From Symbiodinium natans (lineage: Eukaryota > Sar > Dinophyceae > Suessiales > Symbiodiniaceae), in contig CAJNDS010000235.1 in NCBI GenBank assembly GCA_905221605.1, forward strand, positions 1 to 64,000: a stretch of 64,000 nt of DNA, given 5' to 3'. The notes under the pieces are model-generated. The model had not been told where the DNA came from, made no database searches, and saw only the letters and a list, made by a program, of their open reading frames with translations. Each line of letters opens with the position of its first letter. Positions within the stretch are counted from its first letter, which is position 1. The translations under genes and the position numbers were made by a program. Of this stretch, positions 10,936 to 21,595 are shown piece by piece.

Positions 10936-11850
10936 CTTTGGCATGTGACTATTGCTTTGCATTCATATATTTTTGAGCCAGCATTCTTGTGGTAGGAGCC
11001 GTTCAGCATAAATCTTCGACTGTTGCTTTACTGATTCTTCGAAAAAGGACCTGTTTGATGCAAAAGCACTGCCGAGGCTGCTGCCAATTCGCTACAAAGC
11101 TCAGCCAACGTCAATGTGTCGAGCTTGGCTCCCTCAGACGTATGAAGTAGGGTATATATTTCTTGTACCCCCAAAAGCCAGGTCTATACACTCACCAATA
11201 TGGAAAAGGAACCTCATATACACTCACCAAAAACAGTAGTATAAACCCTTTTTTCAATATGCATGTGGAGTTTTCGGCAGCTGGGTCCAAGTTTGAGATC
11301 GTAGCGCTGAAGGCCAAGATCTGAGTTCTGTTCCGTATGATCCTCTCCTGTCTGACAAAGCCGTGGTTGTCAGCTCATGAGTCAAGTACTACACCCTAAA
11401 ACCCTAAATAAACCCTAAACCCTAATCCCTAAGCCCTAAACCCTCCAAGTCGTTATCCCCTAGTTTCAGGGTTTTGGGGTGGTGTGCAGCACAGGGTCCT
11501 CCGAATTTGAACAGGGGGGTCGGGCCCCAAATCCTCTAGACCCTTTAAACCCGAAACCCTCTAAACTCTAAACCCGCGACCCTAAACCCTAAACCTAAAC
11601 CCTAAACACTAAACCGGTAAGGGTTTGGGGTTGAGATTAAGGGTTGTGCTGCAGATCTGGCAGGTCGGGTGGGAACGCTCTCCATTTATCAGAGGCTCTC
11701 AAGGGCTATCCTTGTTTGGGGCTACAGAACTTGGGGACCTGGCAGCCCCTTAACGCCTCCCACGTCGGAGGGCAGTTGGGGGAATCGGGTTCGCATTGCT
11801 TCGACGTCCTCTTTTTCTTAACTTGCGGCTCACCTTTTCGGCGAGTCAGT
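10936..11850. other. AT-rich unique sequence, then repeat matrix; one weak open island
   Basis: 10936-11390 has no coding signal. 11390-11640 is degenerate CCCTAAA. From 11661 (GGCAG|GTCGG) a frame of about 60 codons is open (SGGNALHLSEALKGYP...). It faintly resembles a leucine-rich repeat, but I do not consider it secure. Confidence 0.35.
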
Positions 11851-11853
11851 CAG

Positions 11854-11914
11854 GGCTGCTATCCCTGAAGAAATCCGGAAATCGGAGGAGTTCTTGAGCA
11901 TGCCCGATCTGTGA
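11854..11914 (+). CDS. Exon-like island, 3'-terminal (unknown protein)
   Basis: Acceptor GTCAG|GG, then AAIPEEIRKSEEFLSMPDL and TGA at 11912-11914. The composition is strongly protein-like and the frame closes cleanly. The rest of the gene was not found, although the open island at 11661 is a candidate upstream exon. Confidence 0.45.
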
Positions 11915-11963
11915 GCAGGGAGAGGGCAGTGCAACCAAGAGAGCGTGCTGTGCCTTCCAAGTC

Positions 11964-12004
11964 TTTAGGGTTTAGGGTTTAGGGTTTAGGGTTTAGGGTT
12001 TAGC
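11964..12004 (+). repeat. TTTAGGG array
   Basis: Five to six perfect units. Confidence 0.95.
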
Positions 12005-12339
12005 ATGGCTGGAGGAATGTAGCCGAGAGACGCTTGCCGGGTGCCACGCTTGCCACGTGCACCCCGATTGAAAGCACTTGAAGCTCCACCGCTTGTGGTC
12101 CTTGCGCCCGTCTGCTTCTCATCAACTCATGCGTGTTAGCGGTCTCCCCTTGCCGGCTTGTCTGCGTTCTCAGGAGCTTCATCAAGTTGCGACAAAAGGC
12201 TGAGCAAATCATATTGTTCAGTACCCTTATAGAGGAAGTGTTTGGATGCCACTTGCCAGTGGTCTGCTTTGAGACAAGTGGTGCGTTTCATCTCCAAGCC
12301 TCCGAGTGCCGAGTTTTTTGAAATCCGAATTGACATCTG
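12005..12339. other. Unique sequence open on both strands, unassigned
   Basis: On the + strand CTCAG|GAGC near 12174 is followed by SFIKLRQKAEQIILFSTL; on the minus strand the same bases read EQYDLLSLLSQLDEAPE. Both look protein-like, so the coding strand cannot be chosen from sequence alone. Confidence 0.35.
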
Positions 12340-12701
<362 letters not shown>

Positions 12702-12703
12702 AG

Positions 12704-15700
12704 GTCGGCAAGCTCGGGGGTGCCATCGCCGCGCGCCTGCGGGACAATGGCACCTGCATCCTCGACGGGGCGCGGGCTCCCGGCTTCTCACCTTTTGTGT
12801 TGGGAGGGTTTTCGAGGGTTGCTTTAGGGTTTAGGGTTTAGGGTTTAGGGTTTAGGGTTTAGGGTTTAGGGTTTAGGGTTTAGGATTTCGGGTGCAGTTC
12901 TGCAGGATCCCCGTCTTCTGCTGCTCGCAAATATCTCTGAGTCAGGTGCCTAAACTCTAACCCCTAAGCTCCCTAACCCTAACTCTGAACCCTAAAACCC
13001 TGGTAGCGAGCCTCCAAGTCGTTATTCCCGAAACAGCACGTGGTTTTAGGAAATTTCGGGTGGTGTGCAGCACAGGGTCCTCCGAGTTTGGACGGGGGGT
13101 TCGGGCTGCATAATCCCTAAACTCTAGACTCGAAACCCGGAAAAGCCTCAAGCCTGAACCCTGAACCCTATAATCCCTAAACCCTAAACCCTAAGCCTGA
13201 GGGAGGTTGAGGTTGTTGTGCTGGTGCCTTTCTCAGAAACAGTACTCAAACCTCGGATCTAAATCCACCACATTGAAAGCCCTGAACTCCATGATTCTTA
13301 GTGGGGAATGAGGGAGTCATGTGTACCCTTTAAGGGATTATCTTGGGTACCTCATTCCCTCATTCCCTACTAAGAACCAGCCAGCAAACCCCTGCGCCCC
13401 TGGAATTCCACGAGATCGGGCCCAGCGCGACCTACAGCGCGCTGAAAGCGATCAAGATTGCGGGCGACTACTGGAGAGAGGCCTGCTTGCACCTGTGTAA
13501 TTCGAAACCATAAACCCCAAACCCCAAACCCTAACCCTAAATCCTAAACCCTAGTCCCAACCCCAAGCCACGACCCCTAAACCCTAAACCCCAAATCCCA
13601 AACCCCCATACCTTAAACCCCAAACCCTAAACCCGAAACCCGAAACCCTAAACCCTAAACCCTAAAACAGCTCTCCCAAGCGCAGGAGGCTCCGGGAAAG
13701 GTCTTGGCCGTTCACCCGGTCACAGCCCCCGGCCCGCATATTCTGCTGTTCAGGGTCTAGGGTTTAGGGTTTAAGGTTTAGGGTTTAGGGTTTAGGGTTT
13801 AGGGTTTAGGGTTTAGGGTTTAGGGGTTTAGAGTATAGGGTTTAGGGTTTCGGGGTTTACGGGTTTTGGAGTTTAGGGGTTTAGGGGTTTAGGGGTTTAG
13901 GGGTTTAGGGTTGGGGGTTTAGAGTTTAGGGTTTAGGGGTTTAGGGGTTTAGGGGTTTAGGGGTTTAGGGTTTGCGGGTTTGCGGGTTTAGGGTTCATGG
14001 TCTAGAGTTGGGGCTCGAGGGGTGAGGGTCTGGTTCTCAAGGTGTTCAGGGTTTCAGGTTGGGTTCAGGTTGTGGAGACCAGAAGCCCGACTCATTTTCC
14101 TTGCCCGCAGACCCCAAACATGGAAACCCCCAAACTGAAACCCAAACCCGCCTAAGACCTCACCCCTAAACCCCCAAACCCCTAAACCCCTAAACCCCGA
14201 AACCCCGAAACCCCTAAACCCCGAAACCCCGGAACCCCTAAACACTCAACCCTAAACCCTCAACCCTAAACTCTAACCCTAAACTCTAAACCCTAAACCC
14301 CTTGCACCCCTAAACCCTCAACCCTAAACCCCTTAACCCTTAAACCCTAAACCCTGAACCCTAAACCCCAACATCTCAACTCTGAAGCCTTCCCGTTCTC
14401 AAAGGCAAAGTTGCCGGAGAGGTTGGCGCCATCTGGGCGGAACACGGTGACAAACATGCGCAAGCCTCACTTGTAGGGTTCAGGCTTCTGTTCCCCCAGG
14501 TTTAGGGTTTAAGGTTTGGGGTTCTGGGGTTCAGGGTTTTGGGGGGTTTAGGCTCAGGGTCTTGTGGTTTATGGTTCAGGGAGCGGGCGTTTTTGTGCTT
14601 CAGCTCGTCATGCACACGTTGGTTTTTCTCTGTGGCTTGCCATTCGCTCGCTCGCTCACACTCTCTATCTTTCTTCCTCTCTCTCTCTCTCTGAGTCTGT
14701 TTCTCTCACGAGAGCTGCTTGGGCAGAGCTTGTGCGCTTTGGCAGATTTGGCTTTACAGTTCAGGGTTTTGGAATCTGAAGCTGCGATGTTGGGTCTGGC
14801 TGAGAGTGCCTTTGTGTATGTCATGCAGGGCTGCTGGAACTCCTTTATGGCGTCGAAGACGCTTCGAAGTCCTAGGCTCTTGCGTTCATACTTGTAGCAG
14901 CAACAACTGGCAGCCATTGCAATGCTGCAATATTCATTGCCATCGCCCTGCTAGTTTTCGCAGCAGAAGCATGAAATCCCGGAAGACCTAAACCCCAAAC
15001 CCTAAGCCCTAAACCCGAAACCCTAAACCCTAAACCCTAAACCCTAAGCCCTAAACCCTAAACCCTAAACCCTAAAACCTTAACCCTAAACCCTAAACCC
15101 CAAACCCTATAAACCTTTTCTTAACCTGAGTCTCCTACGGATGGCGAAGCTGCAGGCAGCGTCTGCGAATCGCTTCCGTGACTGCGAAGGAGCAAGAGGA
15201 GCCTGTTGCATGGTCGGCCTTTGGGATAGCTTCTCCCTAAACCCCAAACCCTAAACCCTAAACCCTAAACCCTAAACCCCAAATCCCAAACCCTAAACCC
15301 TAAACCCTAAACCCTAAGCCCCGAACCCTAAACCCGAAACCCTAAACCCTAAGCCCCGAACCCTAAACCCGAAACCCTAAACCTTAAACCCCAAAAACCC
15401 TAGAGCCTAAAGCCTAAAGCCTAAACCCTAAACTTATTTCTCCCCTATTGGGTCTTAGAGGATCTTCTTCACGAATGGCTTCGGGGGCTTCGAACAAGGT
15501 GAACCTGGAACTTGCCTGGATGCCCACGGCAAGTTCGCAGTGGGGTTCTCGCGATTTCACAGAGTCGGATGGTAGCTAATCTCGCACTGTGAACCCGAGA
15601 TTAGGGTTCGGGGGTTTAGGGCTCAGGGTTTAGGGTTTAGGGTCTTTGGAGGGCCCGGGCTTCGGATTTCGAGGGCCAAAAAAGACTTTAGACATGGGGA

Positions 15701-16650
15701 TGCTGGATGGACTCATCACTCAGAAGAGAGAGGGTTTGGGGTTTCTGGTTTAGGGATTAGGGTTATATAGGGTTTAGGGTTCAGGGTTCTGGGTTCAAGA
15801 TGTCGAATGCCCTGACTCGTATCCATCACCCTTGAGGAATCCTTATACAGTTGCAACTAGAGCTACCCCACATAACCACTGCAACAACATCGGCCCTGTC
15901 CCCTCATCCATATACATATATATATATACATATATATATATACAGTTATACATATATATATATATATGTATATGTATATGTACACACACACATACATGCA
16001 GGTAACGGCCCAACATACCCTTTCTAGTGCATATGGCCTGCTAGCTGCCTGCACTCTTGTCCCGGCATTGCGAGAAGCCACGTGGCGCCTCAACCCCCAA
16101 AAAGGACCCGGCGCAGGAGCTGTGTTACATCAGTCCGACCCCCGTTTCAGGGTTGAGGGTTTAGGGTTTAGGGTTCAGGGTCTGGGATGTAGGGCTTGGG
16201 GTTTAGAAGCTTGGGTTTAGGGTGTAGGCCTCCAAGCTGTGATTGTTCAGCCACCTCAGCCCTAGACCGGTGAATCCCAATCGCCAAAACCCATGGACCA
16301 AAACCCTGAGCCCTATCCCTAAAACCTCAACCACCCTTTTTGAGGCCTAAACCTCTAGAACGAGGCCCTCTACACTCCACAACCCCGAAAGCCTCACCCC
16401 CAAGTCCGCCTTCTACCCTGAGCCCTAAACCTCCCACCTGTACCCCATAGCCCTAAACCCTACACCCTAAACCCGAAGCCCGCATCAGGGTTGACCCAAC
16501 GCATCGACCCTAAGCCCTAAACCCTACACCCTAAACCCTTGTCAAAACCCTAAGCCCTAAGCCCTCAACCCCGTGGAGGTGCCGACACGAACCCAGGCAT
16601 TGCGGCTGGCTTGATGTCTCGAACATTGGAGGCGAAGGGAGCCATGGCCT
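12704..16650 (+). CDS. SpoVS (stage V sporulation protein S / Alba-like) repeat protein, partial
   Basis: Exons read: 12704 to about 12766; about 13381-13477; 13686-13731; 14405-14472; 16002-16110; 16579-16650. The chain from the second to the sixth stays in phase. Repeat 1 reads VGKLGGAIAARLRDNG, then EIGPSATYSALKAIKIAGDY. Repeat 2 begins with the strand KVLAVHPVTAPGKVAGEVG, then IWAEHGDKHAQASL and VTAQHTLSSAYGLLAAC. Repeat 3 begins ADTNPGIAAGLMSRTLEAKG. This is the SpoVS pattern of GKxAGxIxxxLRExG followed by an IGxxAxxxALKAIxIA helix. SpoVS folds like Alba and probably binds nucleic acid; its dinoflagellate role is unknown to me. Junctions GAGGC (13478/13686) and GGC (13732/14405) share bases across the intron. 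The start is missing and the 3' end is open: position 16650 is either a GA donor or a TGA stop. Confidence 0.6.
12818..12888 (+). repeat. TTTAGGG array
   Basis: About ten perfect units within the first SpoVS-gene intron. Confidence 0.95.
13295..13376. mobile_element. Palindromic element (GGGAATGAGGGA ends)
   Basis: TTCTTAGTGGGGAATGAGGG at the left, complement CCCTCATTCCCTACTAAGAA at the right, and a short inverted GTACCC...GGGTAC inside. It starts GT at 13301 and ends AG at 13374, only a few bases before the second SpoVS exon, so it may itself be a spliced introner. Confidence 0.65.
13500..13676 (-). repeat. CCCTAAA/CCCCAAA/CCCGAAA mixed array
   Basis: Degenerate reverse-strand heptamers in the intron between the second and third SpoVS exons. 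Confidence 0.85.
13755..14390. repeat. TTTAGGG (13755-14050) facing CCCTAAA (14150-14370)
   Basis: The forward part contains heptamers and TTTAGGGG octamers; the reverse part contains octamers and heptamers. Together they form a large imperfect inverted repeat around about 14090 in the intron before 14405. Confidence 0.85.
14473..16001. other. Large intron of the SpoVS gene
   Basis: Holds CT microsatellite (14640-14710), long CCCTAAA arrays (14990-15110, 15236-15435), a TTTAGGG tract (15600-15645, 15735-15790) and TA/CA microsatellite (15905-15998). A 37-codon open island at 15461-15571 is protein-like but out of phase with the flanking exons. Confidence 0.5.
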
Positions 16651-16671
16651 GAGGTTTTCGTGGCTTTGGGG

Positions 16672-17400
16672 CAGGGGTTTGGGTTTAGGGTTTAGGGTTT
16701 AGGGTTCAGGGTTTAGGGTTTAGGGTTTAGGGTTTAGGGTTTCGGGTTTCGGCTTTGGGGTATAGGGGGTTAGGGTCAAGGGTTTAGGGCTTACACAAGC
16801 CCAAGGTTGCACTCAGGCCGTAGCCCAAGCCTTAAGCCCCGCCCCGTAGCCTGTGTCCAGCTGGCCGCATTCCCCGGCCCAAGCTGAGGTGCTGCCAGTG
16901 GCCTGCCCCGGCCTCGGGTTTAGGGTTTAGGGTTGAGGATTTAGGGTTTAGGGTTTAGGGTTTAGGGAGGTGTTTGGTACAAGGACCTGGAGATAGTTCA
17001 AGCAAGGTCTATTCTTTAATTGAGGGGTTTTGGGTTCAAGGTGTGTGAGGCACGCAAACAGGGACCTTGATCTGGAGAACTGAACGTTTTGCCTGGTCCC
17101 TTCTATAAGAACCTCCCAGAACACGGAACTGCACCCTAAAACCCTAACAACTTCTAGGCTGGAGACTCTCAAGCCCTTAAACCCCCCAAGCCCCCACACC
17201 TGCAAACCCCCAACCCCCAAACCCCCAGCACCCCAAACCCCTAAACCCCTAACTCTGAACCCTGCTCGAACTGAGGTGTTTGCTATTTTAGAGCAGCCCT
17301 TATGCCTCTGCCCTGAGGCCCACCACGTTCCAGAAGCCCTGCCTCCCCGAACCCTGAACCCGAGGTATGGGCGCCGAGCCGGCTTCCAAGGCAATCAAGG
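16672..17400. repeat. TTTAGGG (16672-16750, 16916-16970) and degenerate CCCTAAA (17160-17260) tracts
   Basis: Repeat matrix after the third SpoVS repeat. The short stretch after CCCAAG|G at 16806 reads CTQAVAQAL, which vaguely resembles a SpoVS second half, but it could not be joined with confidence. Confidence 0.6.
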
Positions 17401-17414
17401 CCCGGGAAGCCCTT

Positions 17415-17525
17415 TAGGGGGTTTACGAAGATAGGGGTACCCCGCCCATATATACCCCAAAATACTACATCATCCTGTTAGAGGAATCCCAAACGGGTAC
17501 CCCTTTTTTTCTGAAACTCCCTTTA
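17415..17525. mobile_element. Palindromic element (ATAGGGGTACCCCG / CGGGTACCCC)
   Basis: AGGGGGTTTACGAAGATAGG and GGGGTACCCCG on the left pair partly with CGGGTACCCCTTTTTTTCTG and AAACTCCCT on the right, with TATATA in the middle. About 110 bp, non-coding. Confidence 0.5.
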
Positions 17526-17694
17526 CAGTCTTTAGAGAGTTCGGGGTTGAGAGTTTGGTGGGCCACTCTTCCAGTCAGGGTTCTCTAGAACCGGCCCTTT
17601 GGTTTCGGGCTTGACCTCAAACTCCGAACCTTTATCCTAACCCTGAACCCTGAACTAGTTGGCGTGCAAGCTAGCAGTCCCTCAACCACCCCGG

Positions 17695-18060
17695 CTTTTT
17701 GAGGCTGTGCAAGCTTGCTTCCAAAACAGCATCCCGTCAGGAGGAATTGCTTCAAAATACAAATGAAAAGTTTCCAAACCCATACTAGTTTCGCGAGCTT
17801 GCTTTGAAGAACATACCTTCGGAACTTTTCCGACCCAGGAATGAGAACTTTGTGTTTGCCAATGGAGGGGTGGGAGGCTACGCCTGCTTTTTTAGACTGT
17901 GCCGGCTTGCTCTGAAGAACGTCAGGCTGTCAAGAGGAATGGCTTCGAATTACATATTGATCTTTTCCAGCCCCGGTCATACTGCTCGTGAAACTTTTGA
18001 GATTTTTGAGCCGTGCAAACTTGTTTTGCTCAAATCACACACGAATCCAAGAGACAGCTA
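17695..18060 (+). repeat. Three diverged direct repeats of an unidentified sequence
   Basis: TTTGAGGCTGTGCAAGCTTG at 17698, TTTAGACTGTGCCGGCTTG near 17891 and TTTGAGCCGTGCAAACTTG near 18004 are homologous. So are the following AGGAGGAATTGCTTCAAAAT and AGAGGAATGGCTTCGAATTA blocks. Units are about 190 and 110 bp. No coding role is evident. Confidence 0.6.
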
Positions 18061-18128
18061 AGACAAGACCTCAGACAAGAATAGCTACACCTTTTTGGGG
18101 GTCAAGCCCACTCCTCCACCCACTCCAG

Positions 18129-18270
18129 GGAGGCCAGTTGCATGGTGAGGCCATCATGATCTCGGAGGACTTCATGCGGAGGAACGGAACTCTCAATGGG
18201 AACGTGCTGGCCCCGACACTGCAGAAATTTCATGGAGCTTGGTCTCTCCCAGACCCCCTTCAAGGCTAGT
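18129..18270 (+). CDS. Exon-like island (unknown protein)
   Basis: Acceptor CTCCAG|GG, then GGQLHGEAIMISEDFMRR, NGTLNGNVLAPTLQKFHG and AWSLPDPLQG before TAG. The reading is protein-like over 46 codons. The true exon may end earlier at an internal G[TCA] donor. Family not recognised. Confidence 0.45.
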
Positions 18271-18444
18271 GAGGTTATGCTTCAGGTCATGAACTCACCA
18301 ACTCCGGATACTTTGCGTGGGGTGTGTGTGTGTGTGTGTACACACCCTTCCAACCAGGCGAATCTACCCAAAAGCAGAAAGATCATGGCCATCCCTAAAC
18401 CCTAAACCCTAAATCCTAAACGACAAGCCTTGCAGCCAAGCAAG

Positions 18445-18498
18445 GTGCTGACGTTCACTGTGACGAAGGATTGGTTCAAGGAGGGCACGGAGGCGTGG
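18445..18498 (+). CDS. Exon-like island (unknown protein)
   Basis: Acceptor GCAAG|GT, then VLTFTVTKDWFKEGTEAW. The beta-strand start VLTFTV recalls the first strand of SpoVS repeats, so it might belong to the upstream gene, but there is no phase proof. Confidence 0.4.
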
Positions 18499-18693
18499 CC
18501 CCACCCCAAAACCCTACACCTGACAAGCCCTACACCCCTAAAAACCCTAAATCCTAAGCTCTAAACCCTGAACCCGTAAACTCAGAGTTTCAAGGCGCAG
18601 GGCTCCGGGCTTTGCCTCTAGGAAGGTTTCGCCGCGCCTCGGCTTTAGAAGAGTTTCACAGCCCCTACTGCACTCGAGAACTCGAGATAGAAT

Positions 18694-18775
18694 CACCCTA
18701 AACCCTAAACCCTAAACCCTAAACCCTAAACCCTAAACCCTAAACCCTAAACCCTAAACCCTAAACCCTCAAGCC
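18694..18775 (-). repeat. CCCTAAA array
   Basis: About eleven perfect units. Confidence 0.95.
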
Positions 18776-18805
18776 CTCAAGCCTGGGTGAGATTCTTGCT
18801 GGCAG

Positions 18806-18889
18806 GATCGCAGCCGACTGCTGCTCCGGTGCAGCCCGCGGGCGGAGGAGCAGTTTCCGAAGAGGCCGGCCGGGGGTTCTTATCTTCTG
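18806..18889 (+). CDS. Exon-like island, Pro/Ala/Gly-rich linker
   Basis: GGCAG|GATCG acceptor, open through SQPTAAPVQPAGGGAVSEE and AGRGFLSS to a TCTG|GTGTG donor. The composition suits an interdomain linker. It is flanked by a CCCTAAA array upstream and TTTAGGG arrays downstream. Confidence 0.4.
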
Positions 18890-18892
18890 GTG

Positions 18893-19335
18893 TGTTTAGG
18901 GTTTAGGGTTTAGGGCTTGGGGTTTAGGGTTTAGGGTTTTGGGTTTAGGGTTTAGGGTTTGGGGTTTAGGGAATTAGGCTTTGGGGTTCAGGGTTTGGGG
19001 TTTGGGGTTGAGGGTTGAGGGTGGAGGGTTTGGGGTTTAGGGTTTAGGGTTTGGTTCAGGGTTGAGGGTTGGGGGTTTCCTCTGGTTTGGATGTTACGTT
19101 TTGGGGGCTTGCTTTGGGTGGGGCTTCGGGCTTGGGGTACGCCGCAGCTGCAGAGTGTCGAGTTAGGGTTTAGGGTTTAGGGTTGAGGGTTTAGGGTTTA
19201 GGGTTTAGGGACCCTAAACCCAACGCCGGAAACCCTAAGCTCCCCGAAGGGTCTGGAGCTCTAAACCCTATTTAGGGTTTAGGGTGTAGGGTCTAGGGTT
19301 TAGGGTTTAGGGTTTAGGGGCCCTAAACCCTACAT
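18893..19335. repeat. TTTAGGG-type tract with inverted GGTTTAGGG...CCCTAAACC hairpins
   Basis: Forward units dominate. At 19163-19220 and 19274-19332 a forward array is followed within a few bases by CCCTAAACCC on the same strand, forming short hairpins. Confidence 0.85.
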
Positions 19336-19362
19336 AAACCCAACCTGGCCCGCTTCAACCAG

Positions 19363-19449
19363 GTGAGCCCTCACACCGCGCCAGTGGACATTTGGCAGCG
19401 CGTGCACAGGGGAAAATGGGTCCCGCGTGCCACGTCTAAGTGTCACTAA
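19363..19449 (+). CDS. Exon-like island, 3'-terminal (unknown protein)
   Basis: AACCAG|GTGAGC acceptor, 28 codons (VSPHTAPVDIWQRVHRGKW, VPRATSKCH) and TAA at 19447-19449. The frame closes just before a CCCTAAA array. The GTGAGC could equally be a donor for an exon ending NLARFNQ upstream. Confidence 0.4.
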   Translation: MSPHTAPVDIWQRVHRGKWVPRATSKCH

Positions 19450-19682
19450 ATCCTCAAAACCCTAAACCCTAAACCCTAAACCCTAAACCCTAAACCCTAA
19501 ACCGCAATACCAGTGGTATTACCAAGAAAATTAACAAAAAAACATCTATCGCCCCTGGCGCCTTCTCCCATTTCCTTCACCGGACAGGCGCAGCTCTTCG
19601 TTCATTCTCGGGGGGTGTCGAGTGTAGGTCTGAGGGGGTCTCGGAGCGGCCTTTTGGGGGCTTCGGGGGGTTGAGGGAGGCT

Positions 19683-19800
19683 ACCCTAAACCCTAAACCC
19701 TAAACCCTAAACCCTAAACCCTAAACCCTAAACCCTAAACCCTAAACCCTAAACCCTAAACCCTAAACCCTAAACCCTAAACCCTAAACCCTAAACCCTT
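19683..19800 (-). repeat. CCCTAAA array, about 17 perfect units
   Basis: One of the longest uninterrupted telomere-type arrays in the window. Confidence 0.97.
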
Positions 19801-20034
19801 AAACCCGGTCAGGCTTGTGGGTGCAGACTGTCGGCATCCCTGAAGGGGCCCTCTCGGTTCCATCTCTCGTTGTCGTACCTTGCAGTCTGGATTTGGGGTT
19901 TGGGGTTTCGGCGGTTTAGGGTTTAGGGTTTAGGGTCTAGGGTTTTAGGGTTTAGGGTGTAGGGTTTAGGGTTCAGGGTTACCCCCCCCCCCCCTTTTTT
20001 GACCCCCCCCCCCTTTCTTTGCAGAGCATTCCAC

Positions 20035-20085
20035 CGGGAGCCGAGCAAGCCTTGGAGCAGCAGCGTCGTCATGCTCGGAAGATTT
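20035..20085 (+). CDS. Exon-like island, internal
   Basis: Preceded by a strong polypyrimidine run of C and T and GCAG at 20031-20034, followed by a GTAAG donor at 20086. It reads SIPPGAEQALEQQRRHARKI. Both splice signals are canonical, unusual for this window. The family is not recognised. Confidence 0.5.
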
Positions 20086-20246
20086 GTAAGCAGGGCCTCT
20101 GGCTGGCTTCAGGGGGCTCCGGACGGCTTCAGATGGCTTCGGATGACTTGGGGCTTTTTGTGTTTGAGGGGTTTGAGGGGTTGAGGTTGCTTGGTTTTGG
20201 AGGAGTTTAGGGTTTAGGGTTTAGGGTTTAGGGTTTAGGGCTTGAG

Positions 20247-20376
20247 GCCCATGGAGCGCAACCTCGGAAGCCCTGCGTTCATGCTGTTTGAGGGCAAGGC
20301 AGGCGTAGCGACCTGCAAGAAGCAGACACAAGCAAAGCCTTGTGATCTGTTTGGAAACCTCAAAGTCCTGTGCTAG
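20247..20376 (+). CDS. Exon-like island, 3'-terminal (unknown protein)
   Basis: CTTGAG|GC acceptor, then PMERNLGSPAFMLFEGKAG, VATCKKQTQAKPCDLFG and NLKVLC before TAG at 20374. 42 codons, protein-like throughout. It may be the end of the gene that includes 20035-20085, but the connecting phase is not proven. Confidence 0.5.
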
Positions 20377-20712
20377 ACCCCTAAACTAACTAAACCCTAA
20401 ACCCTAAACCCGGAACCCTGAACCCTGAACCCTGAATCCTAAACCCTAAACCCTAAACCCTAAACCCTAACCCCCTAAACCCTAAAACCCCAGGGCAGGG
20501 ATTGAAGCATGACAGCATCTGCTGCCGGCCGCCCTTGTGGAAGAAAATGCCGGCCGCCAGTGGAAAGGCTGTCGGGTGGGAAGGGGGCGCCCGGGCGCCT
20601 GGATTGGGGTCTTGGGGCCTGCTTTTTGGGGTTTGGGGTTTAGGGCCGTTTAGGGTTCAGGGGTATCTAGGGTTTAGTTAGCGAGTGTTCGGTGTGGGGG
20701 GTCCTTGCTCAG

Positions 20713-20809
20713 TTTCGCCACTGCGTTCCAGCTCGACAAGGAGACCATTCTTATCTGTTTATATTGGACCCTTCTGGACAGTCTTGCTGAGGATCGGTGT
20801 GATGTTTAG
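20713..20809 (+). CDS. Exon-like island, 3'-terminal (unknown protein)
   Basis: Reads FATAFQLDKETILICLYWT then LLDSLAEDRCDV and TAG at 20807-20809. The left edge is uncertain: CTCAG| at 20712 or ACAAG|G at 20740. Family not recognised. Confidence 0.45.
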
Positions 20810-21031
20810 GGCATTTCGGGCTAGACAGCTCACGGTTGCATACTTCGTTCGCGCAGAAGGCCAGCTAAACCGGACCCCAGTGCTTACGCGGCACGTCCCC
20901 CATGCCCTACACCTTTGCCTCCTAACCCAAAAAACCCGAATCCCTAAGGAGCTGCAGGCCCAACAACCTAAGTCCTAAACCCCATGCCCCAAAAGTCAAG
21001 GAGGGCAGGGATGTTCGCCCAAACCCCCCTA

Positions 21032-21121
21032 CTTACGGTTGGTTAGCAGGGAATGAGGGAGTTAGGGCCCTATATATACCCTTTAAGGGAGCATGTAGGG
21101 CCCCTACTAACCAACAGTAAG
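21032..21121. mobile_element. Palindromic element (CTTACGGTTGGTTAG ends, GGGAATGAGGGA interior)
   Basis: CTTACGGTTGGTTAGCAGGG pairs with CCCCTACTAACCAACAGTAAG at the right. The interior has GGGCCCTATA and CCCTTTAAGGGA palindromes. The GGGAATGAGGGAG block is shared with the element at 13295. Confidence 0.7.
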
Positions 21122-21205
21122 CTTAAACCCCAAGCCGCAAACCCAGCCAGGACGGTGTGCCTTGTCTCCCTGGTGGTGGCTCTCAGCACCTTGACATCAT
21201 TTCGT

Positions 21206-21285
21206 TTTCCCCTAAACCCTAAACCCTAAACCCTAAACCCTAAACCCTAAACCCTAAACCCTAAACCCTAAACCCTAAGCCTTAA
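21206..21285 (-). repeat. CCCTAAA array
   Basis: About eleven perfect units, immediately left of the DIRS-type retroelement. Confidence 0.95.
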
Positions 21286-21337
21286 ACCCTGACCCATAAG
21301 CAAGGAGAGTACGTCTGATGCGCCGCCTCAAGCTTCT

Positions 21338-21595
21338 ATGGATTGGTTGTCCTTCGGATTGGATTTCGGGGTTCGGGCTTTGAGTACGAACTTGTTCGGC
21401 TTGGCTTGTCCGTTCTACTGTCATCCCGCTTCTTGGCCGACCATTGTCCTCGCCCTGCTCCTTGGCTTCATCTCTGGCGCTGTCTCCACTGCCTGCCTTT
21501 TCTTCCATTTCAGGCCTTCCTTCACACAGGTGGGCCAAGAGCAAGCCCTCAATCCGCGGCTGCGCGGATATTTGCATGCAAGGCCAGGGTCATAG
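21338..21595 (+). CDS. Small membrane-type ORF of the DIRS element
   Basis: 85 residues with a strongly hydrophobic middle (IVLALLLGFISGAVSTACLF, about residues 35-55) and a basic C-terminal RLRGYLHARPG. It overlaps the next ORF in another frame. Whether it is a separate protein or an N-terminal exon is not clear. Confidence 0.4.
   Translation: MDWLSFGLDFGVRALSTNLFGLACPFYCHPASWPTIVLALLLGFISGAVSTACLFFHFRPSFTQVGQEQALNPRLRGYLHARPGS

Noticed and set aside
14398-14471. Minus-strand exon reading MFVTVFRPDGANLSGNF
   Set aside because: The + strand of the same bases reads a SpoVS segment (GKVAGEVGAIWAEHG) that joins in phase with neighbouring exons and has AG|G and GT limits.
15461-15571. Open island IFFTNGFGGFEQGEPGTCL on the + strand
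   Set aside because: Protein-like and AG|G-bounded, but out of phase with the SpoVS exons that flank it, so it was not annotated as an exon.
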